64,000 nt of DNA from Bursaphelenchus xylophilus (Eukaryota > Nematoda > Chromadorea > Rhabditida > Aphelenchoididae). Below are positions 10,572 to 21,486 of the stretch, one piece after another; position 1 is the first letter of the stretch; the number at the start of each line of letters is the position of its first letter. The notes under the pieces are model-generated. The model did not search any database. It saw nothing but the letters and a program-made list of their open reading frames with translations, and was not told the DNA's origin. The translations under genes and the position numbers were made by a program. The stretch covers positions 3,100,001 through 3,164,000 of the forward strand of contig CAJFCV020000006.1 of assembly GCA_904066235.2 (NCBI GenBank), written 5' to 3'.

Positions 10572-13500
10572 TTACATGTTCGTGTTCTTCCTTTTGACTG
10601 TACTTGGCCTGGTCCTGATCGTTGCCTTCTTCGGAGAGACTTCCGTTTTCAATTCTCGTTTTTCAGGCAAAGCCAACGTCTCCGTTTCATTTTCTTCTTC
10701 TCTTTTTGGACTTTCTGCTGTTATAATCACCGGCATCAATGCCCAATGGGTTCTCGGGGTTTTGTTTGACCCATTTCTGTCAATGGCAACTCTGTTGAAC
10801 GGACTACTCGAGAGATATCCTTTATGATCCTTGATGAAGTCAATCAACCTAAACGCCAAAAAAAAATAAAGTAAAAACAAAATCTTACTCCGCCCATTCA
10901 TCATGCTTCTTGAGGACTTTTCGGCTGCCAATGACGATCAAAAGTCGTTGCGCTCGGGTAATGGCCGTGTTCAGACGCTAAATGCAAAGTCAATTAACTT
11001 ATTCCACCTTATAATCGGTTCATTCTCAAAAACCCACCAAATTACAGAACAAGAATCCTTTTCCTTCGGTTCTGGCAGTCGTCATAATTATAACCTCTCT
11101 TTCGTTTCCTTGAAATCTCTCCACCGAATCCACCGTCAACTTATCCAACAAGCCGTCCCCGAATTTCTCAGCCAACCTCTCTCGAATGATTTTTGAGTGA
11201 TACTTGTAGGGTGAGACGATTCCAATCTTCTCGGGATCAATCTTCATTCGCAACAAGTGCCTGACCATACGATAGACCACTTTAGCTTCGGCTGGATTTG
11301 CGAGCGAAGCACTGTGCGGGTCGTATTCATGTTCTTGATTGGGAACGTCGATGAACAGCATCGGGAAGCCCTAAAATAAATTTAATTTATTCTCAAAAAA
11401 AATCAAAGCATATTTTTTACCTTATTCAGCCAGTACTTGTGATTACAAAGTTCATTTTTCCATTCCTGATCTCCTGCATTCTCCAGACTGCCGTCATAAA
11501 ACAAATCCGAAGCGATTTTGACAATCTCCCCATGGCATCGAAAGCATTTCGTCAGCTGGATGCAGAACATCCTGAAACAAAAAATTTAGGTCCATTAGAC
11601 GTCATGGATAATATCAAAGTGTATTTTTTATATCCTAAAAATCAAACAAAAAGGTCACAAAGTCCCTCACCTTTCGTTTTTATACTCGGGAATTCTCAAA
11701 TATCTTTTGAGCGGCGATTCCAAATATCCGGTGTAAATTTCGCTCAAGTTCAGCATGTTTACCGGGCCGAGTTGATTCGGATCCCCACATAGAATCAGGG
11801 ACGTTTTTCTGGTGGCACAACACCCAATCGGGATCCAAATCTCGCATTCGCAGGCTTGCCCAGCCTCGTCCACAAAAATATGAGTAAATTGATCGCCACA
11901 GAGGCGAGAAGACGTGGCCAAGGTGCAAATAATGACTTTGTATTCGGCCACATCGAGTGTCACATCATAACCATCTGATATGACATTGCTGGAAATGGAA
12001 TAATCAGTCAAAATAGTACAAAAATTTTTAGTTTATCATCAAATTCACTTACGAAATGGGATCAAGAGATTTGTCGCGTTTTTCAAAATCCACTGACGGC
12101 GAGACGAATCGCAAGACATTCCACCTGTTTAAGCCGGTCTCCTCGTTTTTCTCATCCTCACTCCGATTAATTCCAGGCCCATCTTTATCCAAATATTTCA
12201 TCAACTCTTTGGCCACCCGATCGGCCGCTGTGTTGGAAGGAGTGCAGATCAAAATACGGTTATTTTCGGACTTGATCAGCTGTCGGATCGTCGCAACAAT
12301 GGTGACAGTCTTCCCGGTTCCGGGAGGTCCAAACAGAATAAAAGGCCAAGGTTTGTGGAGCTCCTTGCAGATCACGTAGACTGCTAGTTGTTGTTCTAGA
12401 TTCAGCATTTGTAATTCTGTGTTTTCAGAGGCAAATTTGAGCAGCCTTCCGCGCCAGCGCGAGTTGAAGCTCTCTTCCTAAAAAACATAACAAAAATTTT
12501 AAAAAAAGATATAAGAAATTTCGTTAGATTACTTTCAAAAGCCACCAAAATCGTATCAAAACTACCTCAAAAGGCTTACCGATCCAACATCTGCCTCGGG
12601 CATGACGATATGATTGAAAGCTCCACTTTGAATCCTCTGCATCGCGGTTACAATGGCTTTAGGAACGAAATCAATCAATTGCTTGTACAGGTTGACTTTT
12701 GAATTCTTTTTTGGGACCTTGTTTGTGGGGTTGACATCACCTTTTATTCTTATTTCGGACGGAGAAACTCGATAGACTCGTCCCTAAAATTAGACATGGA
12801 TAGTAAGACAATAAAGGAAATCTTTTGGATTTAATGCCAAGAAAACCAGTTAGGAAGACAGAAATTGAATGTGGATGCAAAATCAGGAAAATAGCTTGGT
12901 TTTTTGGCAAGAAACTCCAGAAACTTTCAGATTTCCGTTCAGCTGTCTAGTACAAGGTCAGAAACCGCTCAAAAAACATAAAGGCAGCAACCAATACCTT
13001 TTAAAAGAGTAGTTATCGTAAACGGATCCAAAATTAGAAAAATAAACATAAAAACTCACCGACAAAACAACCTCCCCATCTCTTTCAATCCTCACAAAAT
13101 CCGAAACCGCGACATTGATAAAGTCAGGAGAATATAGGTCTGCCGGCAGTAAAATAATTGCATCATACTTGGACCTCTCCTTCTTAGCTCCTACTTGATA
13201 CTGTCTCACTTGCCCGACCACCGCATTTAGGAAGATTGGCGTCTCGGATTCGATATAGTCATGAGCAAAGTTGAGGCATAATGCGGCCATATTGCGCTTG
13301 ACATAGTGTCTCAACTTTGTGGGAGGTCGTGTTAGGTGTCTGAATAACCTCTGAAAACAAAATATTTCATTATGATTCAGATTGTAAGATTTTACATCAA
13401 ATTTGCAAAGTTTTATACCTAAAACAATATAAAAGACGGAAGACTTTTGACTCAAAACCTTTCCAAAAAGAAAATCACCTCTTACCTTATTGCTGGCAAT

Positions 13501-13612
13501 TAGATCATCATTTATCTCTTTCGCACCAAGCAAGAATTGGTATTTCTCAGGTAACACAAACCTAAAGTTACATAATACTGAATAACCAAGCAAAATCTTA
13601 CGGTGCATCCAT
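10572..13612 (-). CDS. SF1 RNA helicase, MOV10/Armitage/ERI-6/7-like (paralog 1)
   Basis: Ten exons on the minus strand: 13612-13602, 13561-13486, 13350-13060, 12783-12580, 12477-12053, 11988-11671, 11571-11421, 11370-11038, 10977-10889, 10848-10572. Phases close exactly to 724 residues. Helicase motifs are intact: motif I GPPGTGKT about residues 245-252, Ia-like TPSNTAADRV, motif II DEAGQA from about 376, III GDPNQLGPVN, a C-terminal RecA lobe with IVSPYKYHSK, V VERFQGNERE about 575, and VI RLNTAITRAQR about 604. The PFILFGPPGTGKTVT and DEAGQA.E.E signatures are those of the MOV10/Armitage branch, which in C. elegans includes the ERI-6/7 siRNA factor. ATP-dependent RNA unwinding in small-RNA or RNP pathways is therefore likely, but the specific role is inferred. 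The N-terminal 200 residues are unlike named domains I know; the C-terminal 90 residues are basic and low complexity and differ from paralog 2. Confidence 0.85.
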
Positions 13613-14209
13613 TGAAAGCGGCAATTAGATCTGAGCACCGGGTTACAACGATTTACCAACTAATCCTGTTGAAATAAATGGTGCACACTCAATTCGCACT
13701 ATCTCCTTTTTCCGCATAAAATGTTGCAACCGGCAGCTCGCGGCCTGAATTACGCAGGTTGCAAAACAATTTTATACAGTTTTTTTGATGAGTAAGGCAG
13801 CAAATTCACTGTGAAAAATCATGCAAGTCGTATAAAGCAACGGATCAAAGCATTTCTATTGCGTTTCAAGTGCTTTTCAATGTTGTAGGTCGTATTACTC
13901 AATTGACCTACATTACTACTATAAAAGCGCAATTTTTCTTCGATATTAGCTCAAACTTTTACCATGAAACTTGTTTACTTTCCGTTTCAAGCGATTTATC
14001 GCATTATGCGTTTACGGTAAGTCGTTTCAATTTATCTAATCCAAATTTACACTCAAAACGCGATATTACACGCCACTTGTAGGAAAAAGTTCAAAAAACG
14101 ACAAAGATCCCTATTGAAATCTCTCCGAATAGCCAGCAAATGATTCCTGTACTTCTTGTATTATTATTTATTCAACAATGGATATAAGAATAAAGCCTGA
14201 CTGTGTTTA
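13613..14209. other. Upstream region of helicase 1, no gene seen
   Basis: About 600 bp between the start of helicase 1 and a foldback element. Small frames only. It presumably contains the helicase 1 promoter; a CTCAG acceptor lies about 18-24 nt upstream of the ATG on the minus strand. Confidence 0.4.
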
Positions 14210-14801
14210 CAAGGAAAGTACTTTTATGGGGGCTCCTACTTTTTGACGGGACATACCTCAAAAAATCAGAAAAAATGTGCTGATCAAGGATATATAAATC
14301 TTAGCTGCCCATTTTGGGATTTTAGGGGTGAAAATGCCCAAAAACTGGCTCAATTTCCCTACAAAAGGCGCATGCATTCGAAACGACAAAAAGCACAGTC
14401 GGTCTCTTCCTTCGGAAGAGAGCGGTGTGGCCGAGTGGTTAGTGCCGTGGTCTGGGAATCAAGAGGGGGAATGCCGCACGGGTTCGATTTCCCTTTTGGG
14501 CTGAGTTAACCTTTTTGAAGTTGAAGGTCGGAAAAATAAATTTTTGGTCCAAGACTGATTTATTACGTCTTAGAAACTCAATAAACATCATTTTAAGCCA
14601 AAATAAAAATTGTAAACCCGTGAAAAATTAGGCGAAAAGGGGTTCATATAGGACTTTAAGTCAACTTCCGATTGAGTTTTCACCCCTAAAAACCTAAAAT
14701 GGGCAGCTAAGATTTATATATCCTTGATCAGCACATTTTTTCTGATTTTTTGAGATATGTCCCGTCAAAAAGTAGGAGCCCCCATAAAAGTACTTTCCTT
14801 G
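14210..14801. mobile_element. TTA-flanked foldback element carrying a tRNA-like module
   Basis: Terminal inverted repeats of about 125 bp begin CAAGGAAAGTACTTTTATGG at 14210 and end with the complement at 14801. TTA occurs immediately outside both ends (14207-14209 and 14802-14804), a 3 bp target duplication typical of PIF/Harbinger-type elements. The unpaired centre contains a tRNA-like sequence (14421-14506). No transposase is present. It lies between the two helicase genes, just downstream of helicase 2. Confidence 0.8.
14421..14506 (+). tRNA. tRNA-Ser-like (type II) module inside foldback element, probably not functional
   Basis: An A-box match TGGCCGAGTGG (14428-14438) and a near B-box match GGTTCGATTTC (14481-14491) are separated by an anticodon region and a long variable arm, as in class II tRNAs (Ser/Leu). 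The anticodon stem pairs poorly (TGGT/ATCA around CTGGGA) and the acceptor stem does not close. A perfect small hairpin, CTCTTCC TTC GGAAGAG, precedes it at about 14404-14420. It is likely a tRNA pseudogene or SINE-like head with a possibly live Pol III promoter. A related leader plus tRNA-like unit recurs at 39717 and 40103. Confidence 0.5.
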
Positions 14802-14862
14802 TTAGATTACTGAGTAACACAAAGGAAAAATCCTGGCAGTAAAATAAAACAAAATAGACCGG

Positions 14863-17800
14863 TTAGTTTTTGGTATCCGTAACTTTGAGTTTGAGCATCT
14901 TATCCGACAGACTCTTGACAACAGGGAACTCAGGATAAATTGAATTGTTCTCGTCCACATAGCTGATGAATCTATAAATTACTCAAAATTACCAATCCTT
15001 TAACCGTAAAATTAAAATTTTCTCGACGCTAAACTTACTTTTTCCAACTTCCATGTTTTTCCAGGTTCGTTTTCTTGCCAATGACAATCAAGAGGCGTTG
15101 CGCCCGGGTAATCGCGGTGTTCAGCCGCTAAAATTTTTTATTCAACGAACAAATGACCTTACGGTAGGGGACCTGATCCAGTGGCAAAAAACGTACCATT
15201 TTGCACCCAGGAAGTATCAAAAAAATGTAGCAAAATACCGTCCTCTCCAAATGAAAAAATCCGACTTCAAAAGCGCATTCGCTCTTTTTGTGAGGAGCCC
15301 TTCAAAAAGGAGTTTTTCGCTTGGAGAGGGAGGCATTTTACTACATTTTTTGATACTTCCCGGATGCAAAATGGTACGTTTTTACCACTGGATCAGGCCT
15401 GACTGATCCAGCACTGTATACTTACCAAATCACAAGACAAAAACCCGAGTCCTTGAGTGCGTGCCGTTGTGATGATGATCACTTCCCTTTCAGAGCCCTG
15501 GAAACGTTCCACTGAGTCCACCGTGAGCGCATCCATAACTTTGTGATTGAATTTTTGGATGACTTTCTCTCTTATCAATTTCGAGTGATATTTATAAGGA
15601 GAAACAACGCCAATTTTACCAAAATCGATTGAGAGTTGTTCATTGAGGTACTTCAAGACCTGGCAGACAACCTTCGCTTCGATATGATTGCCAACCGAAG
15701 TTCCTTCTGGATCTTTGTGTTGAAAACTTTTCTTCGGGTCAATGAACGCGATTGGGAACTGCTGCAAATCAAAACTAGATATACAGGGTGTTTCAAGAAA
15801 TTTGACAGAAACTATTTGCGAATATCTTTGAGCTCTTGCTAGTTATCGCAGAAATTCTTTTTGTTTCTAAAACTTGATAGCGGGCGGTTTTGTACTGAAC
15901 ACAAAAAAATTTTTTTTCGTCGGCGGAGAGACCAGTTCTCGGCGGAGGCATTTGGGGCCCTTTTTAAAAATCACACCTTATTACATGGCGGAAACTCTGT
16001 TACAGTGGCCAAAATCATGTTTACGTTAAACCTCCGTGGATTTTACCGTACGCTTTCTTTGCGTTTTCGATTTTACGCACTTCCGCGGATGCGCGGCGGA
16101 GACCTCAGATTTCGGCGGACGTTGTTTTGGGCCCTCGGCTTTTGCAAATTCATGTTGGAAAAAAGGTTGGAGCGATTTTTTGTTGTCATCCGATGCACAG
16201 ATGGCAAAAATTTTGTACTTTTTTCCCCGGCGGAGTATTCGGCGGAGGCTTTATCAAAGGGTCAAAACAAAACTCCGCCGATTTGTCCGCCGGACCAAAA
16301 AAATCAAAAATCTTTGAAAGATAACGTTGCTCTGATGGATTCTCGTAGCTGAGATTTTTCCCGGACTCGTAAGACAGATTTGACCCTTTGATAAAGCCTC
16401 CGCCGAATCCTCCGCCGGGGAAAGAAATTACGACATTTTTGCCATCTGTTGCATCGGATGACAACAAAAAATCACCCCAACCTCTTTTCCAACATGAATT
16501 GCAACAGCCGAAGGCCCAAAACAACGTCCGCCGAGATCTGAGGTCTCCGCCGCGCATCCGCGGATTGCGTAAAATCGAAAACGCAAAAAAGCATACCGTA
16601 AAATCCACGGAGGTTTAACGTAAACATGATTTTGGCCACTGTAACAGAGTTTCCACGATGCACTGCGGGTCGGGTCAAGTTTTTTTCATGGCGTGGTCAA
16701 GTCTTTCCCCTAATATTATTTTTTCCCCGAAATTCAGACTGTTATATGGAGGTTAATCAAGGTAAATCTGGTCAGTTCTTGTTGATTATTTCAAGAACAA
16801 GTCTTATTCTATTTTTAGAAATCAAATTTGATTGAATTACGGTGGGGGTTTGCCTCAATTTTTAGCATTCTTTGGGGGTATGTATTCTATACCTAAATGA
16901 TCAATTGTGAGACAGTTTCAAGTCTGATTTACGATATCGTTTCCATTTCACCTTCGGACGTACGCCACCTGTCCAATAAAGGTAAGTAACTGTGAATCTG
17001 GTAGCCCGTTTTCTAGTAATTAAAGATTTTGTATATTATACTAGGTACTTTTGAAGATTTTTGTTGAGATTTGCCAAGTTTTCGGCCTGGATTAGATTAT
17101 TTAGCGTAATATTGGTCTCTAGTGCCTATAAAAACGTAAGTGGACAGGTTTCTCCTTCTCTTTTAGACTTTTTCTTTGTGTCCAAAGTTGATGCAGATTT
17201 TAGGTAGAGATGAAATTCAACGCCCAAACTATGCGGAATTTTCATAAAAATCAAAGGATCATCAAGCGAAGCAAAAATGTGTTTGAGACCAATCTAGCGT
17301 TTTTTTCAGGCGGATGTTATACATGATCCCTGTAACGTATAACGTCTGGATCACATCTGTGAAGACCTCTGGTGATGGAAAACGTGGTTAGGACAGTAAG
17401 ATTAATATGTTGGACGTGATTTTGAGGGAAAACCAGGCAAATCCCGTACAAAATTTTCTGAATAACCTAGAATAATATACAAAATCTTTAATTACTAAAA
17501 AACGGACTACCAGATTCACAGTTACTTACCTTTATTGGACAGGTGGCGTACGTCCGAAGGTGAAATGGAAACGATATCGTAAATCAGACTTGAAACTGTC
17601 TCACAATTGATCATTTAGGTATAGAACACATACCCCCAAAGAATGCTAAAAATTGAGGCAAACCCACACCGTAATTCAATCAAATTTGATTTCTAAAAAT
17701 AGAATAAGACTTGTTCTTGAAATAATCAACAAGAACTGACCAGATTTACCTTGATTAACCTCCGATATAACAGTCTGAATTTCGGGGAAAAAATATTAGG

Positions 17801-20800
17801 TTGATGCAAAAGGAATTGCGGATTTTTTAATTTATTCGTATTTTTTTATAGGATAGCTCAATTCAAAAATGGAAAAAGGTATATAGTAGTAAATTTTAAG
17901 AGGATTTTTTCTGTGTATGTGCTATTCTTATAAAAGTTATCAAACGTTACCATAAGTTACCACGAAGGTACCCTAAACATGTTAGTACATTTTAAACCAA
18001 TTTTTTTACATATTTTTTCCGGCTTTATCCATTTTTGAAAATATTTTGATAAAATACGTTATATTCTATCAAAAAACAAAAAAAACCCCCATTTTTGGCA
18101 AAGCGTTAAAACGCTATCCCAAAAATTCAAATTTCAGCAAATTTTACAAATCATGTCATATCTTTTTTTTAATAAGTCCAAAATAAAAAATTCTTTTTGC
18201 TTTCGATTAGTAACAACATTTTTAAGGCTTTCGTGAAAAAAAGACATCAAAATCTTGAATTTTATTTTTTGGTCAAAAAATGTCAAAAAAATAAATTTTT
18301 TTGATTTTGATGTTTTTTGTCACAAAAATCTTAAAAATGTTGTTACTAATCGAAAGCAAAAAGAATTTTTTATTTTGGACTTATTAAAAAAAAGATATGA
18401 CATGATTTGTAAAATTTGCTGAAATTTGAATTTTTGGGATAGCGTTTTAACGCTTTGCCAAAAATGGGGGTTTTTTTTGTTTTTTGATAGAATATAACGT
18501 ATTTTATCAAAATATTTTCAAAAATGGATAAAGCCGGAAAAAATATGTAAAAAAATTGGTTTAAAATGTACTAACATGTTTAGGGTACCTTCGTGGTAAC
18601 TTATGGTAACGTTTGATAACTTTTATAAGAATAGCACATACACAGAAAAAATCCTCTTAAAATTTACTACTATATACCTTTTTCCATTTTTGAATTGAGC
18701 TATCCTATAAAAAAATACGAATAAATTAAAAAATCCGCAATTCCTTTTGCATCAACCTAATAATATTAGGGGAAAGACTTGACCACCACATGAAAAAAAC
18801 TTGACCCGACCCGCAGTGCGATGTAATAAGGTGTGATTTTAAAAAAAGGCCCCAAATGTCTCCGCCGAGAACTGGCCTCTCCGCCGACGAAAAAAATTTT
18901 TTTTTTGTTCAGTACAAAACCGCCCGCTATCAAGTTTTAGAAACAAAAAGAATTTCTGCGATAACTAGCAAGAGCTCAAAGATATTCGCAAATAGTTTCT
19001 GTCAAATTTCTTGAAACACCCTGTATAAATTTCCCGACTATTGCAGAAAATAAATTTGCCACCCACCCCATTGAACCAGCTCGGATCGGAGCATAATTTG
19101 TTCTTCCATTCCTTGTCTCCAGCATCCCTCAAACGGCGTTTGTAGAACAGATTGGAAGCGATCTTTACAATATGTCCATGGCATCGGAAACAGTCAACCA
19201 AGCGGACGCAAAGCCGGCTAAATAGATAGTAAAGCCTCGGTGAGAAAAGTAAAACCATTTGAGAAAATTCCAAAGGTCCTCAAATATCCCCAAACCCCCA
19301 TAACTCACCAGTCAATTGCATAATCCGTCATTTTCAAATACCAGTTCAACGGGCACTCCAAATAGTTCGAAAATCTCTGGGGAAAATTCAAAATATTCAC
19401 AGGCCCCAGCTGATTTGGGTCTCCACAAAGAATGACCGAAGTGTCTTTTGTGGCGCAACAGCCAAGAGGGATCCAAATCTCGGCTTCCAAGGCCTGACCC
19501 GCTTCATCGGCAATAATATGGGTGAAAGTTTCGGAGAGGAGACGAACAGATGTGGCCAATGTTGTAATGATTATGCGATAATATTTGAAACCTTCAGGTA
19601 TCTCATATTCTCCCGCACCAATATTTCTATAATCGTAATTTGCAGTTTATACAGTGGCGGACCTGATCCAGTGGCAAAAAACATACCACTTTGCATCCGG
19701 GAAGCACCAAAAATGTTGCAAAATACCTCCCTCTCCAAGTGAAAAAACTTCGTTTTGAAGGGCTTCCCTCACAAAAAAGATTTCAAACGGGTGCGGTTTT
19801 GAAATCAGAGTTTTTTCACTTGGAGACGGAAGTATTTTGCTATATTTTTTATACTTCCTGGATGCAAAACGGTAAGTTTTTTTGCCACTGGATCAGCCCC
19901 CACTGTATCTCCAAATCTTACGCAATGACGTCCAAACTGGTGTCGCGGTGATCGAAATCCACAGATCTCGAGCACAACCGGAGAACATTATGCCCTCCTA
20001 AAAGCTCTCCATCCAGATGGTTCAACAATTCCTTCGCCACTCGATCAGCGGCAGTGTTCGACGGAGTACAAATCAACACTCGGTTTCCTTCGTCTTGTTT
20101 CATCAACTGGACGACCGCGGCAATGATCGTCACCGTCTTTCCAGTACCCGGAGGCCCAAACAAAACAAACGGATGCGGCTTATGGAGGCCCTTGGAGATC
20201 ACGTAGACAGCCGTCTTCTGTTCCTTATTCAACCGTGCATGTTCGGGATTCTGAGTTACAAACTGGTCCATCTGTGGGTCAAGTTCCTTCAGAAACTTTT
20301 TCAACTAAAACAAGAAATAATATAAAGAAAATTACTTACACTACTCATATTTGGTTTCGGGTGGATAAATTCGTCGAGATCTCCTTTCTGAATCTTCTCG
20401 ATTGCCTTGGTAATTGCAGCGGGAACAAAGTCGATAACGGCTTTGTAGATGTTAACAGTGGCACCCTGTCTCGGCATGGGTGGAGGATGGGAATTTGACA
20501 TAACAAGGGTTCCTTTCATTCTGATCAAATGTTTCGTTGATTTATACACCCTACCCTAAAGCTTGAATACAACGGAGCTATTTAAGGACTTACCGAAAGA
20601 ATCTCAACGTCATCTTCTTTTAAAGCCACAAACTCTTGAAGCGGAATCTGCTTGTAGTCGTCATCTTTCCTATGGTCAGGTGTTAAGACCTCCGCGTCGA
20701 ATCGATAGACGGTTACCTTTCTTGTTTCCCTTATAAAATTAAGCCTGAGCGTTCGAATGACCCCATTCGTGAAGAGAGGCACCTTTGACTGGATGTATTC

Positions 20801-21092
20801 ATTGGCATAATGCAGAGAGATAACCGCCAGATTTCGGCGAATCCTGTCTGGGACATTCTTTGGGACATGTGAGAAAATGTGACGAAGATCCTAGAACGTT
20901 TAAGCGTGACAGAGTTTTAAAATTATAACGTGAAGTGCAACATGGTAAAGATGGTACGCCCTACTTTGTTTTCTTCAACGGTTTTCTGGTCAATGTTCTT
21001 CTTCTCCAGCAAATATTGGTATTCCACGGGAATCTTGAACCTAAAAATTAGAAAAGATGCAAAGGAATATCTTAAACTTACTTGGCTGCCAT
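14863..21092 (-). CDS. SF1 RNA helicase, MOV10/Armitage/ERI-6/7-like (paralog 2)
   Basis: Ten exons: 21092-21082, 21040-20965, 20890-20594, 20555-20340, 20304-19922, 19626-19309, 19217-19067, 15761-15426, 15127-15039, 14971-14863, giving 661 residues. Exons 1, 2, 6, 7 and 9 have exactly the same lengths as in paralog 1 (11, 76, 318, 151, 89 nt) and every phase matches, so the two arose by tandem duplication. Motifs: GPPGTGKT about residue 250, TPSNTAADRV, DEAGQA from about 368, GDPNQLGPVN, VERFQGSERE and RLNTAITRAQR, so ATPase residues look intact. The C-terminus is shorter than paralog 1 and unrelated to its basic tail. Introns 5, 7 and 8 carry transposons (254 bp, 3.24 kb and 255 bp), so the gene spans 6.2 kb against 3.0 kb for its sister. 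Likely role as for paralog 1: an RNA helicase of small-RNA type (inference). Confidence 0.85.
15162..15416. mobile_element. 'GACCTGATCC' MITE, copy c, in helicase 2 intron 8
   Basis: 255 bp palindrome, TA at 15160-15161 and 15417-15418. It contains GGGGACCTGATCCAGTGGC on the left; the right end has a small internal duplication (CTGATCCAGCACTG). It fills nearly all of the intron between 15425 and 15128. Confidence 0.85.
15987..16656. mobile_element. Nested palindromic element A (GGAAACTCTG ends)
   Basis: About 670 bp inverted repeat interrupting the left arm of the outer element. Ends read GGAAACTCTGTTACAGTGG and its complement. The arms share a TAAACCTCCGTGG block and repeated GGCGGA motifs. 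Comparison with the uninterrupted right arm (TTACATCGCACTG) shows the insertion point. The target duplication is not certain. Open frames here are palindrome shadows. Confidence 0.75.
17796..18760. mobile_element. Nested mariner-type palindrome C
   Basis: 965 bp almost perfect palindrome, TA at 17794-17795 and 18761-18762. The ends read TTAGGTTGATGCAAAAGGA, closely matching the cecropia/Hsmar1-type mariner terminal repeat (TTAGGTTGGTGCAAAAGTA, from knowledge). Arms of about 475 bp meet at a short centre near 18280; no transposase is left. It interrupts the right arm of the outer element at a TA, and the left arm preserves the uninterrupted sequence. Confidence 0.85.
19652..19905. mobile_element. 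'GACCTGATCC' MITE, copy d, in helicase 2 intron 5
   Basis: 254 bp palindrome with TA at 19650-19651 and 19906-19907. Clean ends CAGTGGCGGACCTGATCC and ...GGATCAGCCCCCACTG. It ends about 15 nt from exon 5's donor, so almost the whole intron is the element. Confidence 0.85.
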
Positions 21093-21486
21093 TATCCGAA
21101 AGCAGAATCATAAAAAAATAAAGCAGTAACGAAACAACAACCTCATCGAACTAAATTGGCGCCAAACATAATTTGGTTCAATTATTTTCTTTCGAAAAAA
21201 GAAACGTTTTGTCTCTGCGACTCGCGTCCTGAGATAGGAGAATTCTGCAGCCTGCAGGCGAGGCACGCTCAAATTGTAATTTGAAATTGATGATCTCCAA
21301 AAGGTTTTTAGGACTTCCTTGACCTGTCTTACCACAAAACGAGCTATTTAAAAGATTTCTACGCGCTGAAATTGTTGAATCTTCTAATTTCTTTACGTCT
21401 TGTCATGGATAATATAAAATCAACCCGTTTTTGGGTTTACACGGGTGTTTTTCGTGTCTGTAGCATTTTCATCAATCTTCGTGGTC
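21093..21486. other. Spacer upstream of helicase 2
   Basis: About 390 bp between the helicase 2 start and the stop of the membrane protein gene, both on the minus strand. No separate gene seen. Confidence 0.5.

Larger units (their letters stand above)
15784..19023. mobile_element. Outer TA-flanked foldback element (CAGGGTGTTTC ends), host of two nested insertions
   Basis: Ends CAGGGTGTTTCAAG...CTTGAAACACCCTG with TA at 15782-15783 and 19024-19025, a Tc1/mariner-type terminus. The arms continue on the left as 15784-15986 plus 16657-17046, and on the right as 17467-17793 plus 18763-19023. The unpaired centre (17047-17466) has no recognisable gene. Subtracting the two nested elements leaves a host of about 1.6 kb. 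The whole sits in helicase 2 intron 7. Confidence 0.8.

Noticed and set aside
13360..13659. Helicase 1 start at the upstream in-frame Met of the long open frame
   Set aside because: The paralog has the same 11 nt first exon and 76 nt second exon; the long frame reads through introns.
16036..16618. Several frames of 65-163 codons around 15861-16678
   Set aside because: They mirror each other across the centre of nested palindrome A and have no family motif.
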